Assembly (NCBI GenBank): GCA_004009845.1
Contig: RMBW01000046.1
Location: 168,621-232,620 of the forward strand
Length of the DNA: 64,000 bases
Direction of reading: 5' to 3'
Origin: Davidsoniella eucalypti
Lineage: Eukaryota > Ascomycota > Sordariomycetes > Microascales > Ceratocystidaceae
Shown: positions 11,284 through 21,422 of the stretch, in pieces
Layout: each line of letters begins with the position of its first letter
How positions within the stretch are numbered: the first letter of the stretch is position 1
Notes under the pieces: generated by a model
What the model was told of the DNA's origin: nothing
Database searches by the model: none
What the model saw: the letters and a program-made list of their open reading frames with translations, nothing else
Program-made: the position numbers and the translations under genes

Positions 11284-13323
11284 ATGTCTTCACCAGGCTC
11301 GCCACCGTCTCCAAAACCAGCTGTTGTTGCTCTCCGTAAATCTCAGACTCTCGATGTCACTGAAACTGCGGTCCCTCACTCACCACTCAACGTGAATCTG
11401 ACCCGGAGCCACAGCATCAGTGTCATGAACCTCGAAAAGGAAGATTATGGAGAGTATGTTGCAAGTCCAGCACCGTTGCTGGAAGAAGGAGGAGCTTCGT
11501 CTACAGTAGTGGCTTCATCAGTGCCGGCATCTGAAAGTGTCCCCATACTTTCTCAGGAAGCGGAAGCTGCTCGGCTCGCTGCGCTATGTCGGAACGCGTT
11601 GGTCTTGATCGATACCTACGCAAAAGACTTCGACCACGCCCGCGAATATACCGTTCAAGATATTCTCAACTTGCCTATGAAAAAAGTGCGCATACCCGAT
11701 GAATTGCACGGCTTGCCACGCCGCAAGTCTCACCGAGTCCTCGCGCAGGAGATATCTGTCTGCATGGATCCGAGCCACACCAACTCCTTGGCAACACTGA
11801 TACGCTATGAAGCCGATCGTGTGCGGATTCGCTCCTGGGTAACGCTTCAGCGCAACTATGATCGACTCATAGCAGCGCAGTCCATGGAGACGTACAACGA
11901 CGACAATGATCGAAACTTGTTTGCTGAACTGCCGGCTCGAATCCTCAAGCAGGGGCCCTGGTCCCCGGAACTACTACCTGTGTCACTCGAAGGTATCCCG
12001 GCGTTCGTACCACATCCAAGACTGACGCACAAGAACGACCTAATCCCCGTGCTAGACCAGATTGCCGAGTCCCCAGCAACGCCTATCTTGAATCACCCCA
12101 GCCGCATTACATTTGACGGATCTCGGCTTGATCTGTGCCGAGTGGTAGTTGGCCCTGCACATATCGAGCGTGTTATGACGACACTTGCATCAAACTCAAG
12201 CATCCAACACGTCCTACTAGGCAACAATGTAGTTGGAATTGTCGGCGCTACTGCCATTGCCAAGTTTCTCAACACGACTCCAGGCCAGGTCGAGACGTGG
12301 TATCTGCCTGGTAACCACTTGACGCTAGATGGTCTGCGTATCCTTTCCCCGGCTCTTCAGACGTCAACTTCGATGACTGCCATATGGCTGAAGCGGAACC
12401 CACTGAGCTCAGAAGCAGCTGTTGATCTTGCACAGCTAATCATCAACGCCCCACAACTACGTACGTTGGACCTTGATCAAACGGAACTTGGCGATCGCGG
12501 AGTGGCTCGGCTCTTCGAACTACTTTCTGATCACGTCGAAAGAACTGGAAGAACACTGCCCCTACGCAATCTATTTCTGAGTGGGAACGGAGTATCGCTT
12601 GCTGGATGTAAGCAAATTACCCGTTTTTTGACCGTCACTCCAATCACCGAGGCTGGCGGCGGAGTGACTGCAATCTATCTGTCATGTAACCCGCTCGGCG
12701 ATGATGGCATCGTGGCTCTTGCGGAGGGCATAGCAAATGCACCGCAACTAAGCAGACTGCTCGTACAATCCACCGGCATGACATCGACAGGTGCCATCGC
12801 CCTGTTTGACGTGTTTCGCAACCACCCAAGCCTCAAGGCGCTTGACGTAGGCCAATCATTCGCGGCCCAGGACCACGCTCAAGCCTTCAACTACATCGAT
12901 AACCGCGCTATACCGTCTTTAAACTCGATGCTCGTGGCTACGCACGCCCAGTATGTCGTTCTGGGTTGCTGCGCAGTCTCACCCACAGGCCTGAATCTCG
13001 TATACGAGAAAGTTAGCAAGAGCGGACTCTTGTTTTTCCGGGCGTTTTCCATAATATCGGAAGAGGGACAGGCGAAACGAAGCATCGTGCCCTCGCAGCG
13101 AGACTTCATCGAAGATATCGGCGTCGCTAGTACCGCGCGGCCACGAAAGCAGACCGAGATGGAAAGAGCCGCAGCTCGACGAATGATAGCAAATGTACAT
13201 GCCGTGTACGGCGATAGTGTCAGCTATACGGATTTCAAGGAGTATCTCAAAAAGTGGCTTGTCAGCGATAAACAAGACGTGTCAAAAATTGACTCGAGAA
13301 CCCGCCGTACTCGGGGAGGATAG
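11284..13323 (+). CDS. Leucine-rich-repeat (ribonuclease-inhibitor-like) protein
   Basis: A 679-residue protein from a single exon. Residues about 1-95 are Ser/Pro-rich and probably disordered. Residues about 305-525 carry RI-type leucine-rich repeats of roughly 28 residues, with cores such as HVLLGNNVVG, TWYLPGNHL, AIWLKRNPL, TLDLDQTEL, NLFLSGNGV, AIYLSCNPL and ALDVGQS, each followed by a helix. This fold acts as a protein-binding scaffold. The C-terminal ~120 residues are basic and end in RTRRTRGG. No signal peptide, transmembrane helix or catalytic motif is visible. The start is the ATG at 11284, the first in this frame. Ascomycete genomes carry such uncharacterised RNI-like proteins; I cannot assign a role or orthologue. 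Confidence 0.85.
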   Translation: MSSPGSPPSPKPAVVALRKSQTLDVTETAVPHSPLNVNLTRSHSISVMNLEKEDYGEYVASPAPLLEEGGASSTVVASSVPASESVPILSQEAEAARLAALCRNALVLIDTYAKDFDHAREYTVQDILNLPMKKVRIPDELHGLPRRKSHRVLAQEISVCMDPSHTNSLATLIRYEADRVRIRSWVTLQRNYDRLIAAQSMETYNDDNDRNLFAELPARILKQGPWSPELLPVSLEGIPAFVPHPRLTHKNDLIPVLDQIAESPATPILNHPSRITFDGSRLDLCRVVVGPAHIERVMTTLASNSSIQHVLLGNNVVGIVGATAIAKFLNTTPGQVETWYLPGNHLTLDGLRILSPALQTSTSMTAIWLKRNPLSSEAAVDLAQLIINAPQLRTLDLDQTELGDRGVARLFELLSDHVERTGRTLPLRNLFLSGNGVSLAGCKQITRFLTVTPITEAGGGVTAIYLSCNPLGDDGIVALAEGIANAPQLSRLLVQSTGMTSTGAIALFDVFRNHPSLKALDVGQSFAAQDHAQAFNYIDNRAIPSLNSMLVATHAQYVVLGCCAVSPTGLNLVYEKVSKSGLLFFRAFSIISEEGQAKRSIVPSQRDFIEDIGVASTARPRKQTEMERAAARRMIANVHAVYGDSVSYTDFKEYLKKWLVSDKQDVSKIDSRTRRTRGG

Positions 13324-13725
13324 TTTTGCAAAGAATTAGCACAAGGTGCTACGGAAAGATGTAGAGGATGGAATTTAGAGAGCGCAGTCTAGGCATAACC
13401 GGGCTGGCTACCGGTATGGCTACATCTGTTAATGTGTGTTACATAGATATACTTGCACAATATAGAACTAACTGAATTTGATGAATTTGACTCAATCTAT
13501 TAAATGTGATTTGAATCTACTAATCTATCTACCGGTATCCCACCCAAGTTAATACTATGCTTTGTATTAGTCTGCTCTACTTAACCTCAGTCAGAGCAGT
13601 ACTGTAATCATAATCGTCTTGACTCTGAGCTGTCATTGGTATCAACATTTAAAAAATGAAAAAACTCCCGGCCGGCCCGGAGCCAATATATGCTATGACT
13701 TTTAGAGAATATCGTGAGAATCGAA
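13324..13725. other. Spacer between the LRR gene and tRNA-Phe
   Basis: About 400 bp of AT-rich sequence holding the LRR gene's 3' untranslated region and the tRNA upstream flank. No other feature seen. Confidence 0.5.
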
Positions 13726-13832
13726 GGGGCGGTGGCGCAGTTGGGAGCGCGTTAGACTGAAGCTACAAACTTCGGCCGTCTCTATATAGAGAAGTTATCT
13801 AAAGGTCACCGGTTCGATCCCGGTTCACCCCA
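13726..13832 (+). tRNA. tRNA-Phe (anticodon GAA) with a 34-nt intron
   Basis: A cloverleaf can be folded by eye. The acceptor stem pairs GGGGCGG (13726-13732) with TCACCCC (13825-13831), with A73 at 13832. The D arm is GCGC/GCGC around AGTTGGGA. The anticodon stem is TTAGA/TCTAA with loop C-T-GAA-G-A, interrupted after G37 by an intron at 13763-13796. The variable loop is AGGTC and the T arm is ACCGG-TTCGATC-CCGGT. The A box (TGGCGCAGTTGGG) and B box (GGTTCGATCC) are intact, and TTTTT at 13843-13847 can terminate Pol III. The intron contains CTTC, able to pair with the anticodon region as splicing requires. The acceptor stem has a C5-A68 mismatch and a G7-T66 wobble, which is unusual. Confidence 0.9.
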
Positions 13833-14244
13833 GTCGTATATCTTTTTGCCTATAATTGAAATGATGACTTCAACGTCAATAAAGCCGTGATTTTGAATTG
13901 TGTCGTGATAATAATCGCAGGGACTGGGGAAAGCGACATTTTTTATAAGTTTTTATTAACCTTACCACGGTTAGTTTTTTTTTGTGTCCGCAATGACCAA
14001 TTTCGGATAGCCTGACATGTTATGTTAGTGCAAGGACTTCGTTTCGATTTTGAAAATATAGACCCACATCTGAACTGCAAACAATGCCGAGAAAGACGTC
14101 ACATAGATACCATTTATATTCTGTTGTGATTATTTCATTGTAAACTCACTACCGTCTTGTTTGTCCCTTTCTTGCTCATACATTTTATATATCACATCTC
14201 CGATCCAAGACAATATATCTATAAGCCGTGGCCTCCCCGCCGCT
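13833..14244. other. Spacer between tRNA-Phe and MTQ2
   Basis: About 410 bp containing the Pol III terminator just after the tRNA (TTTTT at 13843) and the upstream region of MTQ2. No other feature seen. Confidence 0.5.
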
Positions 14245-14985
14245 ATGTTGCCTACTCCAGATACATCTCACGTCCCGGTAGAGCGTGTCTACGAGCCCTC
14301 AGAAGATTCATTTCTACTGCTAGACACGCTATCTGCGCCCGTCGAGGTTGCTTGGCTCAACGAACACTTTCCGCGTGATGCCCCGACGCCATTGGTACTG
14401 GAACTCGGTTCTGGGTCCGGCGTCGTTCTCGCATTCGTGACTGCGCATGCGCGGCTCATCTTCGGCCACACAAACATACTCACAGCATCTACTGATATCA
14501 ACCCGCACGCCTGCAAAGCCACGGTTGATACTGTCCGCAAGGCACACGTGACGCATGTAGACACAGCAGCGTCGTACATGTGCGCTACCAATGCTGATTT
14601 ATTCGGCCCGTGGCGTTCTCGGCAGGTCGATGTGTTGATCTTCAACCCACCATATGTCCCGACACCAGAGATGCCGATAGAGCCCGCCGTGGTTGGGGAG
14701 AAAGACTCGCATTCACAATTCGAAGAAGACGAGTATTTCTTGGCTTTGGCTTATGCTGGTGGACGTGACGGTATGGAAACTACCAATAAGGTGCTAGATT
14801 CTTTGCAAGATGTTCTCTCACAGCGAGGCGTTGCGTATATCTTGTTGTGCAGACAGAATCAGCCAGACCAAGTAAAAGACCGTATACGTGCTTTGGGTCC
14901 GGAATGGAGAGCGGAAACTGTCGGCACGAGCGGTAAAACTGCCGGATGGGAAAAGCTGCAGATTGTGAGAGTCTGGAGAATATAG
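14245..14985 (+). CDS. MTQ2: eRF1 glutamine N5-methyltransferase (HemK/Mtq2 family)
   Basis: SAM-dependent methyltransferase expected to methylate the GGQ glutamine of translation termination factor eRF1, working with Trm112. The 246-residue, single-exon protein fits the family (about 220 in yeast). It shows the N-terminal YEPSEDSFLLLD segment typical of Mtq2, the SAM-binding loop ELGSGSG at residues 53-59, and the NPPY glutamine-methylation motif at residues 134-137. The start is the ATG at 14245; the frame is open further upstream but without an ATG. It converges on SMD1 with an 850-bp gap. The orthologue call is well supported by motif combination and length. Confidence 0.93.
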   Translation: MLPTPDTSHVPVERVYEPSEDSFLLLDTLSAPVEVAWLNEHFPRDAPTPLVLELGSGSGVVLAFVTAHARLIFGHTNILTASTDINPHACKATVDTVRKAHVTHVDTAASYMCATNADLFGPWRSRQVDVLIFNPPYVPTPEMPIEPAVVGEKDSHSQFEEDEYFLALAYAGGRDGMETTNKVLDSLQDVLSQRGVAYILLCRQNQPDQVKDRIRALGPEWRAETVGTSGKTAGWEKLQIVRVWRI

Positions 14986-15835
14986 ATCGATAACATAAAA
15001 ATGTAGAATGGCATATAACCCATACTTAACCTCGCAATTAGATATTTAAGCAGGAGTGGCCATGAATACACGTATTAATTCATCATGTGATACATTATAC
15101 AGTTAATGTGCGGAATATAAATGTTTGTGATAATAGATAGAGACTTCATACGTATTAAAGTCTCTTCTCTTTTCATTTCTTTTGTTTCAAAGCCCCAACG
15201 CCTGGAGATCCTATCGAAGCCCGCAAAGAAAGACAAAATAAGTGTGAAGAAAACAAACAAGCGTAACAAGTATAGCGAGAAAAAAAAAAGAAAGAAGGCG
15301 AAAATATAGCAACGAGTAACTAGGAGCATGAGAGGGGAGACTGTTCTCGATAAACGAGGAAAGGAAGAAAAGTCAACATGATCAAAAGTATGCAGGAAGA
15401 AACGGCTCGTGAAAGAAAGACGAGAACAGGAAGAAAGTCATCAAATGTAAACTCCTTTCCACTGCAGGCATTCGCCGCTCCTTTGAAGCAGATAGACAGA
15501 AGAGAATTACGAGATCTTTTCTCGTTCTATGACTCTCCTCTCGCAGTCCGTGACGATGGAAAACAAAAAGAAGTCATATGCAGCCGTCTACTAACTCTAC
15601 CAATGCTGTATGTTGTGTGTGTGTGCAGTCTTCGAGATATCAGACACAGCAAGCAGAAAACTAGTAGCGTATCATAAAACACTCGGTCCAAAACTTGTGT
15701 TTTGGGTCAGATTGATAACCAGAGAAGCACATAGTAGGACCAAGCAACACACTAATTGTGTACATCAACTCCCCTCTCCCCCGCCCCTTCACATCCACCG
15801 GCTGGCTGAAGGTGTATAGGCCAACATCTTTTGCT
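14986..15835. other. Convergent spacer between MTQ2 and SMD1
   Basis: About 850 bp, AT- and purine-rich on the plus strand from 15240 to 15450. It holds the 3' regions of both flanking genes. Short open frames here are low-complexity and not supported as genes. Confidence 0.5.
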
Positions 15836-16468
15836 TTAATTCCGACCACGGCCCATACCTCTGCCACGACCGCGCCCTCTGCCTCCACCACGACCACCAC
15901 CGCGAGGACCAGCACGGGTTCCCCGATCCGCCTCTTTCCGTGCCTTGTTCTTGGGCTTGGGTGCGTCGTCAATCAACAGCGTGTCGAGGGGTAGCGAATC
16001 GGGCAACAGGAAATAGCGGATGGTGGAACCACGAATGTTCATAGAGTCCAGGGAGATGGGCTCCTGGCCAATCACGGTCATGCGGACGTTGCGCATGGCA
16101 GTGTTCATCTGCGGCGAAACGGATGTGATGGTGCCGTGCACAATGGTACCTGTACGGAGAAAAAAACCTTCAAGTTAGCCAGATCATTGCTCTTCTATAT
16201 GGTCAAGACATGAATGTCCACTTGTCTATTCAAAGCCAACATGCTTTGGCAAGTTGGAGATTAGGTGTTCAAAGCTCCGAATAAGACATACCGTTCTTGA
16301 GCTCGACTGTGACAGTCTCGTTCTGGCACTTCATCAAAAATCTAAGCGTATGTTAGCCACTACAGCCCCGCCAAAAGTAGCATTTCAACCCCTCTTCCCA
16401 TAGCTGCGAATCTTCCAGCTATAAGATAGATAGGGTGCAAAATATCCAACCTACCTAACTAGCTTCAT
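15836..16468 (-). CDS. SMD1: Small nuclear ribonucleoprotein Sm D1
   Basis: Core component of the heptameric Sm ring on U1, U2, U4 and U5 snRNAs in the nucleus. Three exons, 16468-16455 (only 14 nt), 16341-16292 and 16149-15836, join in phase to give 125 residues. The product starts MKLVRFLMKCQNETVTVELK and continues NGTIVHGTITSV, which is diagnostic for SmD1. The Sm fold fills residues 1 to about 80, and the tail is a Gly/Arg-rich (GR/RG repeat) segment, the site of arginine dimethylation in other organisms. Because the first exon is tiny, the gene is easily missed or truncated by automated calling. Spliced structure is inferred from borders and homology. Confidence 0.95.
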
Positions 16469-17015
16469 GGCGTCTGTCTTCGTTTGGCGTCCGGAAGACC
16501 TTGTGGGTAAGATTTATGAAAGAATGTATGTATCGTCGTTGTCGGCGTCGAGTGTGACCCTTTAGTGATGTTTGTCGTTGCAATTGCAAGTAGAAAAATA
16601 GAGGTGCAAAAAAGAGCGAGTATCAAAGCAAGACAATCGAGTTCGTTTCAAAATGGACAGGTGGTGAGCACGGGGATATCAATTGGCCGTTCTACTATAG
16701 ACAAAAAAAAAGCACTTAGAGGTCGTCACAGTAAGCGTCAAGCTCACGCAAAATAACTCCCAAGGCTGAAGAAATTTGAGGTTCCGCCTTCTCACAGCTC
16801 GACGCCTTGCCGGCCCACATTAATCTCAGTCACGTGCCTGCTAACAACGCTTTGTGAGAATGGGATATCCTTGCATATTTTTGGCTTACACGCAGTATTT
16901 TAGGTCAAGTTCATTTTATGATCAGTTGAATTGAGAGCTAGTATGGCCTTCTAAGCTCAATACAAATAACTATACTACAACACTTTCCACCTTCTTCATT
17001 ACCAGCACACCCATA
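16469..17015. other. Spacer between SMD1 and the tyrosinase gene
   Basis: About 550 bp. It holds the SMD1 promoter and the tyrosinase 3' region. A short ATG frame at 16565-16756 has no recognisable content. Confidence 0.5.
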
Positions 17016-19174
17016 TTAGTAGTCTAGTCCCGTTGGACCAGTCGAAGGTAGAGTAAATAGATCTTGCACGGGCCCCCAGCTAGGCAGTTCTTCTCCGGTC
17101 GCCGAAATCTTGACTTCAGCCTTGGCGATCTTGATGACCAAGCCGGGCACTTTGGACGGCTCGACCGGGTCTGTGCCATCCTTAGCTACACGAATGTGTA
17201 GATTCTTTTGTAAGAATGGCATGACGCTGTTTTCTTCGAGATCAAGGATCCAACCTGTCGAAATCATCTTCATCAAGGCCGATGTTAAGGGAATCGTGCC
17301 AACAATCTGGTTCTTGGGATTCCCCATGCCTAGCATGGCGAAAACACTAACAGTTCCAACCAAATTCTGAGCCGATCCCCATGATGTCGAGCTATTGGGC
17401 GGAGGACCCACGAAAAAATGAATTGCAAATGTAGACTCCAAAGCACGGTTTGGTACATTGACGTTAACAAGCCATTCGGCATATTTGTCGTCTTTGACGA
17501 TAGCATCAATAGGCGGGTCAGGAATGAGCGAATGTCTTGAAAAGTCTGGTGCAGCGAGAAGAGTCTTGCCTTCCTGAATGCGGAACTTGGCCCGACGGCG
17601 GTAAGCATCCGACCGGCTCTCTCCGCGTTTGACTGAAGCTTTGAGGACCCCACCAACACCGGCGCGACCATACTTGGTCACAATAGTGGAAACCAATGTC
17701 TTACGGGACATGGCGGCACTGCTACCATTAAGCGGATATCTAGCCGTTTCCTCGTATACATAGCCGAATGTCCGGGTGTCTCTGGCCATGTTGGAAGTCC
17801 AAAAGTTACCATCTTCGTCGGCATAGAACGGCGTTAGGGACGTGTTAGCATTAACTATCTCGCCAATCTCAGTTGTGTAACTATTTTCTCCTGCAGCGTA
17901 CTCTGAGATCCATTCATCGGGGTACATAGTTTGCCAGATAGCTGTCAAGCGATCGACATTGGTATGGTGCAGGAAGAACACTGGGTCAAACGCCGAGAAC
18001 GGGATATAGTACAAGTGACCTCTACCGCCTGATGCCACGTGAATAACGTCGTGGATGGCCTCGATAGACTCATGCGGTCGGCCCTCGGTGGTGTTAAACA
18101 CCTTGCTGCTGAAAGCTTGGTATCCCTCATTTCGAGAGAGGAGGGTAAAGATGCGTTGTTGTAGAGAGTTTGTTTGAGCGTCAAGCTCCTTGGAGGCAAG
18201 CGCGTTTCGAGAGGACGAATCGGCTGTATTAGAAGTCGGATAACGTTGAGTAGTTTTCCAGACTTGGAACTAGTGATCAATTGAGTTAGAGTGCCCACGA
18301 TGAGATCCGCGGATTTTGGATTGAAGGGTACTTACTCCCACGTAGTGAAAGGCACTTGTATCCAAAGGGTTGAAGCGATAGCTATACAGAGGATTGGCAA
18401 TATACTGTTTTCCTGCCGGTCCGTTAACCTTGATACCAGAGGTGGTGAACTCGGGCAAAAATATGCTTTCATCATCCGGGGGGTCCAATGCCCAATCCCA
18501 ATATGGCATACGCCAGGTCTTGGCGGCTTTGGTATACAGGGCTCGTTCGGTACTGTTAGGGAACCAGGATGCAATTTCCTGTACATTATCATACAGAGTT
18601 TTCTATGCCAAGTCAGATATGGCAAATGGGAAAGACACTCAGAACTGTAGACTTACCTCTAGTAGGGCAAGGTAGGGACGGTGCCAGGTAGGAAACAAAA
18701 CAGAGGAGTGAGTGCAGTAGCCCGTGTTAGTAGTCTGGGCGCTCTTGGGCTCAACGCCATTCCAAGACTGAAACGGAATGCCATGAATACCTTGAATAAG
18801 CAACTTATTAGTACATAGATACATATCAGTGAATATACTAACTTACCGGCGATTTGATAAAACGACAAAGCGTCGTCCTGGTCGGTATACTGCAGCATGC
18901 TTAGAGCCAACAAATATAGGTTCCAGCCATATGGATCACCACGCAACTGGCGGATCTCAAGGCGGTTAGGTGGCTCGCCGTCACCATCCGTCTCGATGCC
19001 CGTCACGATAATCCGGCCATTGAAGGTGGTGTCTCTCTTGGCAAAGATGCGCTGATGGGCATCAAAGCCATAGTTGTACGGGCCGACTTTGCCAGGGCTT
19101 GTGTTTGCTGGCTGAGCCGTTACCAGCGTCGCAGTCAACACCAGAATAGTGCTAATTATAGACAGTCGGGTCAT
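17016..19174 (-). CDS. Tyrosinase, secreted type
   Basis: Type-3 copper oxidase that hydroxylates monophenols and oxidises o-diphenols to quinones, feeding melanin-like pigment or phenolic cross-linking. Four exons, 19174-18847, 18790-18657, 18602-18336 and 18269-17016, give 660 residues. Residues 1-20 are a signal peptide (MTRLSIISTILVLTATLVTA). The CuA site has H112 (GIHG), C135-T-H137 (the cysteine that forms a thioether with a copper ligand) and H146 (WHRP). The CuB site has H316, H320 (IHDVIH) and the FFLHHTNVDR pair H344/H345. MPYWDWA lies between them. FGYVYEE is the Tyr motif that closes the catalytic core, and the remaining ~240 residues form the C-terminal shielding domain that must be removed for activity. 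All copper ligands are present, so it should be functional. Confidence 0.95.
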
Positions 19175-21422
19175 GGTAAGTGATAAACAATAGAATGGAA
19201 TGGGGTAACTATGATGAATAATGGATTTTTCTCGGTATGAAGTTATCTCTAGAATATGAGATCTGAGCGTCTCGAGGCAGTGTAAATATTGAAGACTTCG
19301 ACAGGTCTTCAGACACAAAAGAAAGGATAGAAATGAAAGCGGATCTTGTCGGAAACGACACAAGATAGAAATGAAAGAATGAAACGGATGTGAGAAGTTC
19401 AAAGTCTGGTCATGGTATTGTTTTTGTGAACCGTTGAGGAAGCGAGGCAAACAAAAACAGAAAGAACAGTCGTCATGTAAAGCCCCAGGAAGGAAATTAC
19501 GGCAGTCGATGCGGATAGCTGTCGACAAGAGGAAAGGCAATTACCCGGTATAGACATGTGGGCCGGCACGATAGCCGGATGATACAAAAAGAAATATAAT
19601 AAAAAGCTGAAATACTACAAAACGAAAGCCAAGATCTGTCGACAGATGCCCTTCTCAACGTAAAACTGTGCCTTAGAAATAGCTAGTTGTAGAATAATTT
19701 AAGTCGCAGATTCCTTCTCAAAATAAATTAATACGCGTGTGGCTGTGGATAAAGCCAATGTCTTGAAATATAGCGAGATTTAACATAGACACTCTATCGT
19801 CCGTGTTGCATATGATATGTTAGCAATGAAAAGATATTAGGCTGTCCTTTAGAGCTGTAAAGAGTCATAGCCGAGACCTATGAACAAATCTGGGCAACCC
19901 TCATGATATCGTATATGCTTCGAACAAAGTCTAGACCAAGGTTCTTCTAATACACACATCACAAGATGTAGGGACTACTGACTACCTCGATATATTGTAA
20001 CTACACCTTGTATTTTCCGACACAGACATTCTTATTGCCCAGAAGTAACTCCTTTCTAGTCAGAAATTCCTATTTGGTACTAACACTGCCAAATGACGAC
20101 TGGTATGTGTGATATAACGGACTTTTTGCACCGTGTAACATAGCTTCGGAGACCACTTATTTATGTACTATCTCAATATAAGAAACACGCAATTAAATAT
20201 ATATGATATCGTTAAAGCGGCAAAGAACAAATGATGTACAACCGAATATGGCATGTTCTTTTCCCGTAAAGTGCTATGTATCTCAAGTAAGTTATATGCC
20301 TGAATTCACTCAAGTCTACAGAACATTCCACAATTGTGCAAGTATGCACAGTCACAATATATATTCGTTACAACGGTTACAAAAACACTCTTTATATATC
20401 ATCTATCTAGGCATTGATCAGATCAATACTTCATGTGGCGTCAATACATAGCAGGCAACTCGCCAAGGCACACGGATATGGTATTCCAATGAGACAACTC
20501 TCAAACTGATAAATTGTCTAATTTCTTTTCGATGTTCTGAAAACTAAAGTCACCGGCGCACAACAGTATAGAATGCAAGGCACTGACAGAGATATAGACG
20601 CAGAGATACAAACACAGGTGTTAGTGAAACTTTGTACTAGTGAGCAAGCAAATACACACAAAAAGGCATCATCATAAAACAAAAAGCAATGTCTCCAGTA
20701 GTCACGACATCATTCTGTTCTAGCTGTATGCATTCAATCTATATTACAAGATAGATTCGATCTCGCGCAGTCCATACAAAGGTATGCAATGCATCCAATC
20801 GCGAAAGCTGTCTGACTTGACAAAGCCGCAGTTATATTTTCTTGCGCAAGCGGCGATTCCCCGGCAAATTAGGTGATTTAAATTCCCGGTGGTCAGGTAG
20901 CGGAAGCCTCGAATTTTCAGGCACGCCGACCAAGCGAGAGACGAAGATGTTTTACATCTACAGGCCATGACTTATCAGTCGTATTTAATCTCAGTTGCAG
21001 GCTAAAGCTGCCTTTTTACCTGGTACAGTCTACGAGGCTGACTACGAGAGCCGGTGAGACAGATGTGTATAGCATCATGATAGTCACAGGCACAAACTGG
21101 TAAAAGATGCCAAGGCTTCGGTTCTTTTCCAGTTCTTTAGCCACGTTGCACTAACCATGATAGTTGTGTGAGTATGAGAAATGCGATAATACTTTGTATC
21201 CTATAGGAATACAATTCATTCTAGAATCCCACAGATATATCAATTCAATACATATCGAAATGTGTGAGAAACAAACTTCTAGAATATATGATATAAAAAA
21301 CCCAAAAAAAACAGGGGCAAGACAAAAATCAAGAACTTGATTGCCCGCAGAAACGAAGATTTTCCCTAACAAAACAGATCACAACTCCTAATGCCATTTT
21401 TTAATGCAACAACCCACTCCGT
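19175..21422. other. Spacer between the tyrosinase and RPA135 genes
   Basis: About 2.2 kb, AT-rich. The first ~400 bp are the tyrosinase upstream region and the last part is the 3' flank of RPA135. I see no coding segment, tRNA or repeat that stands up. Confidence 0.5.
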
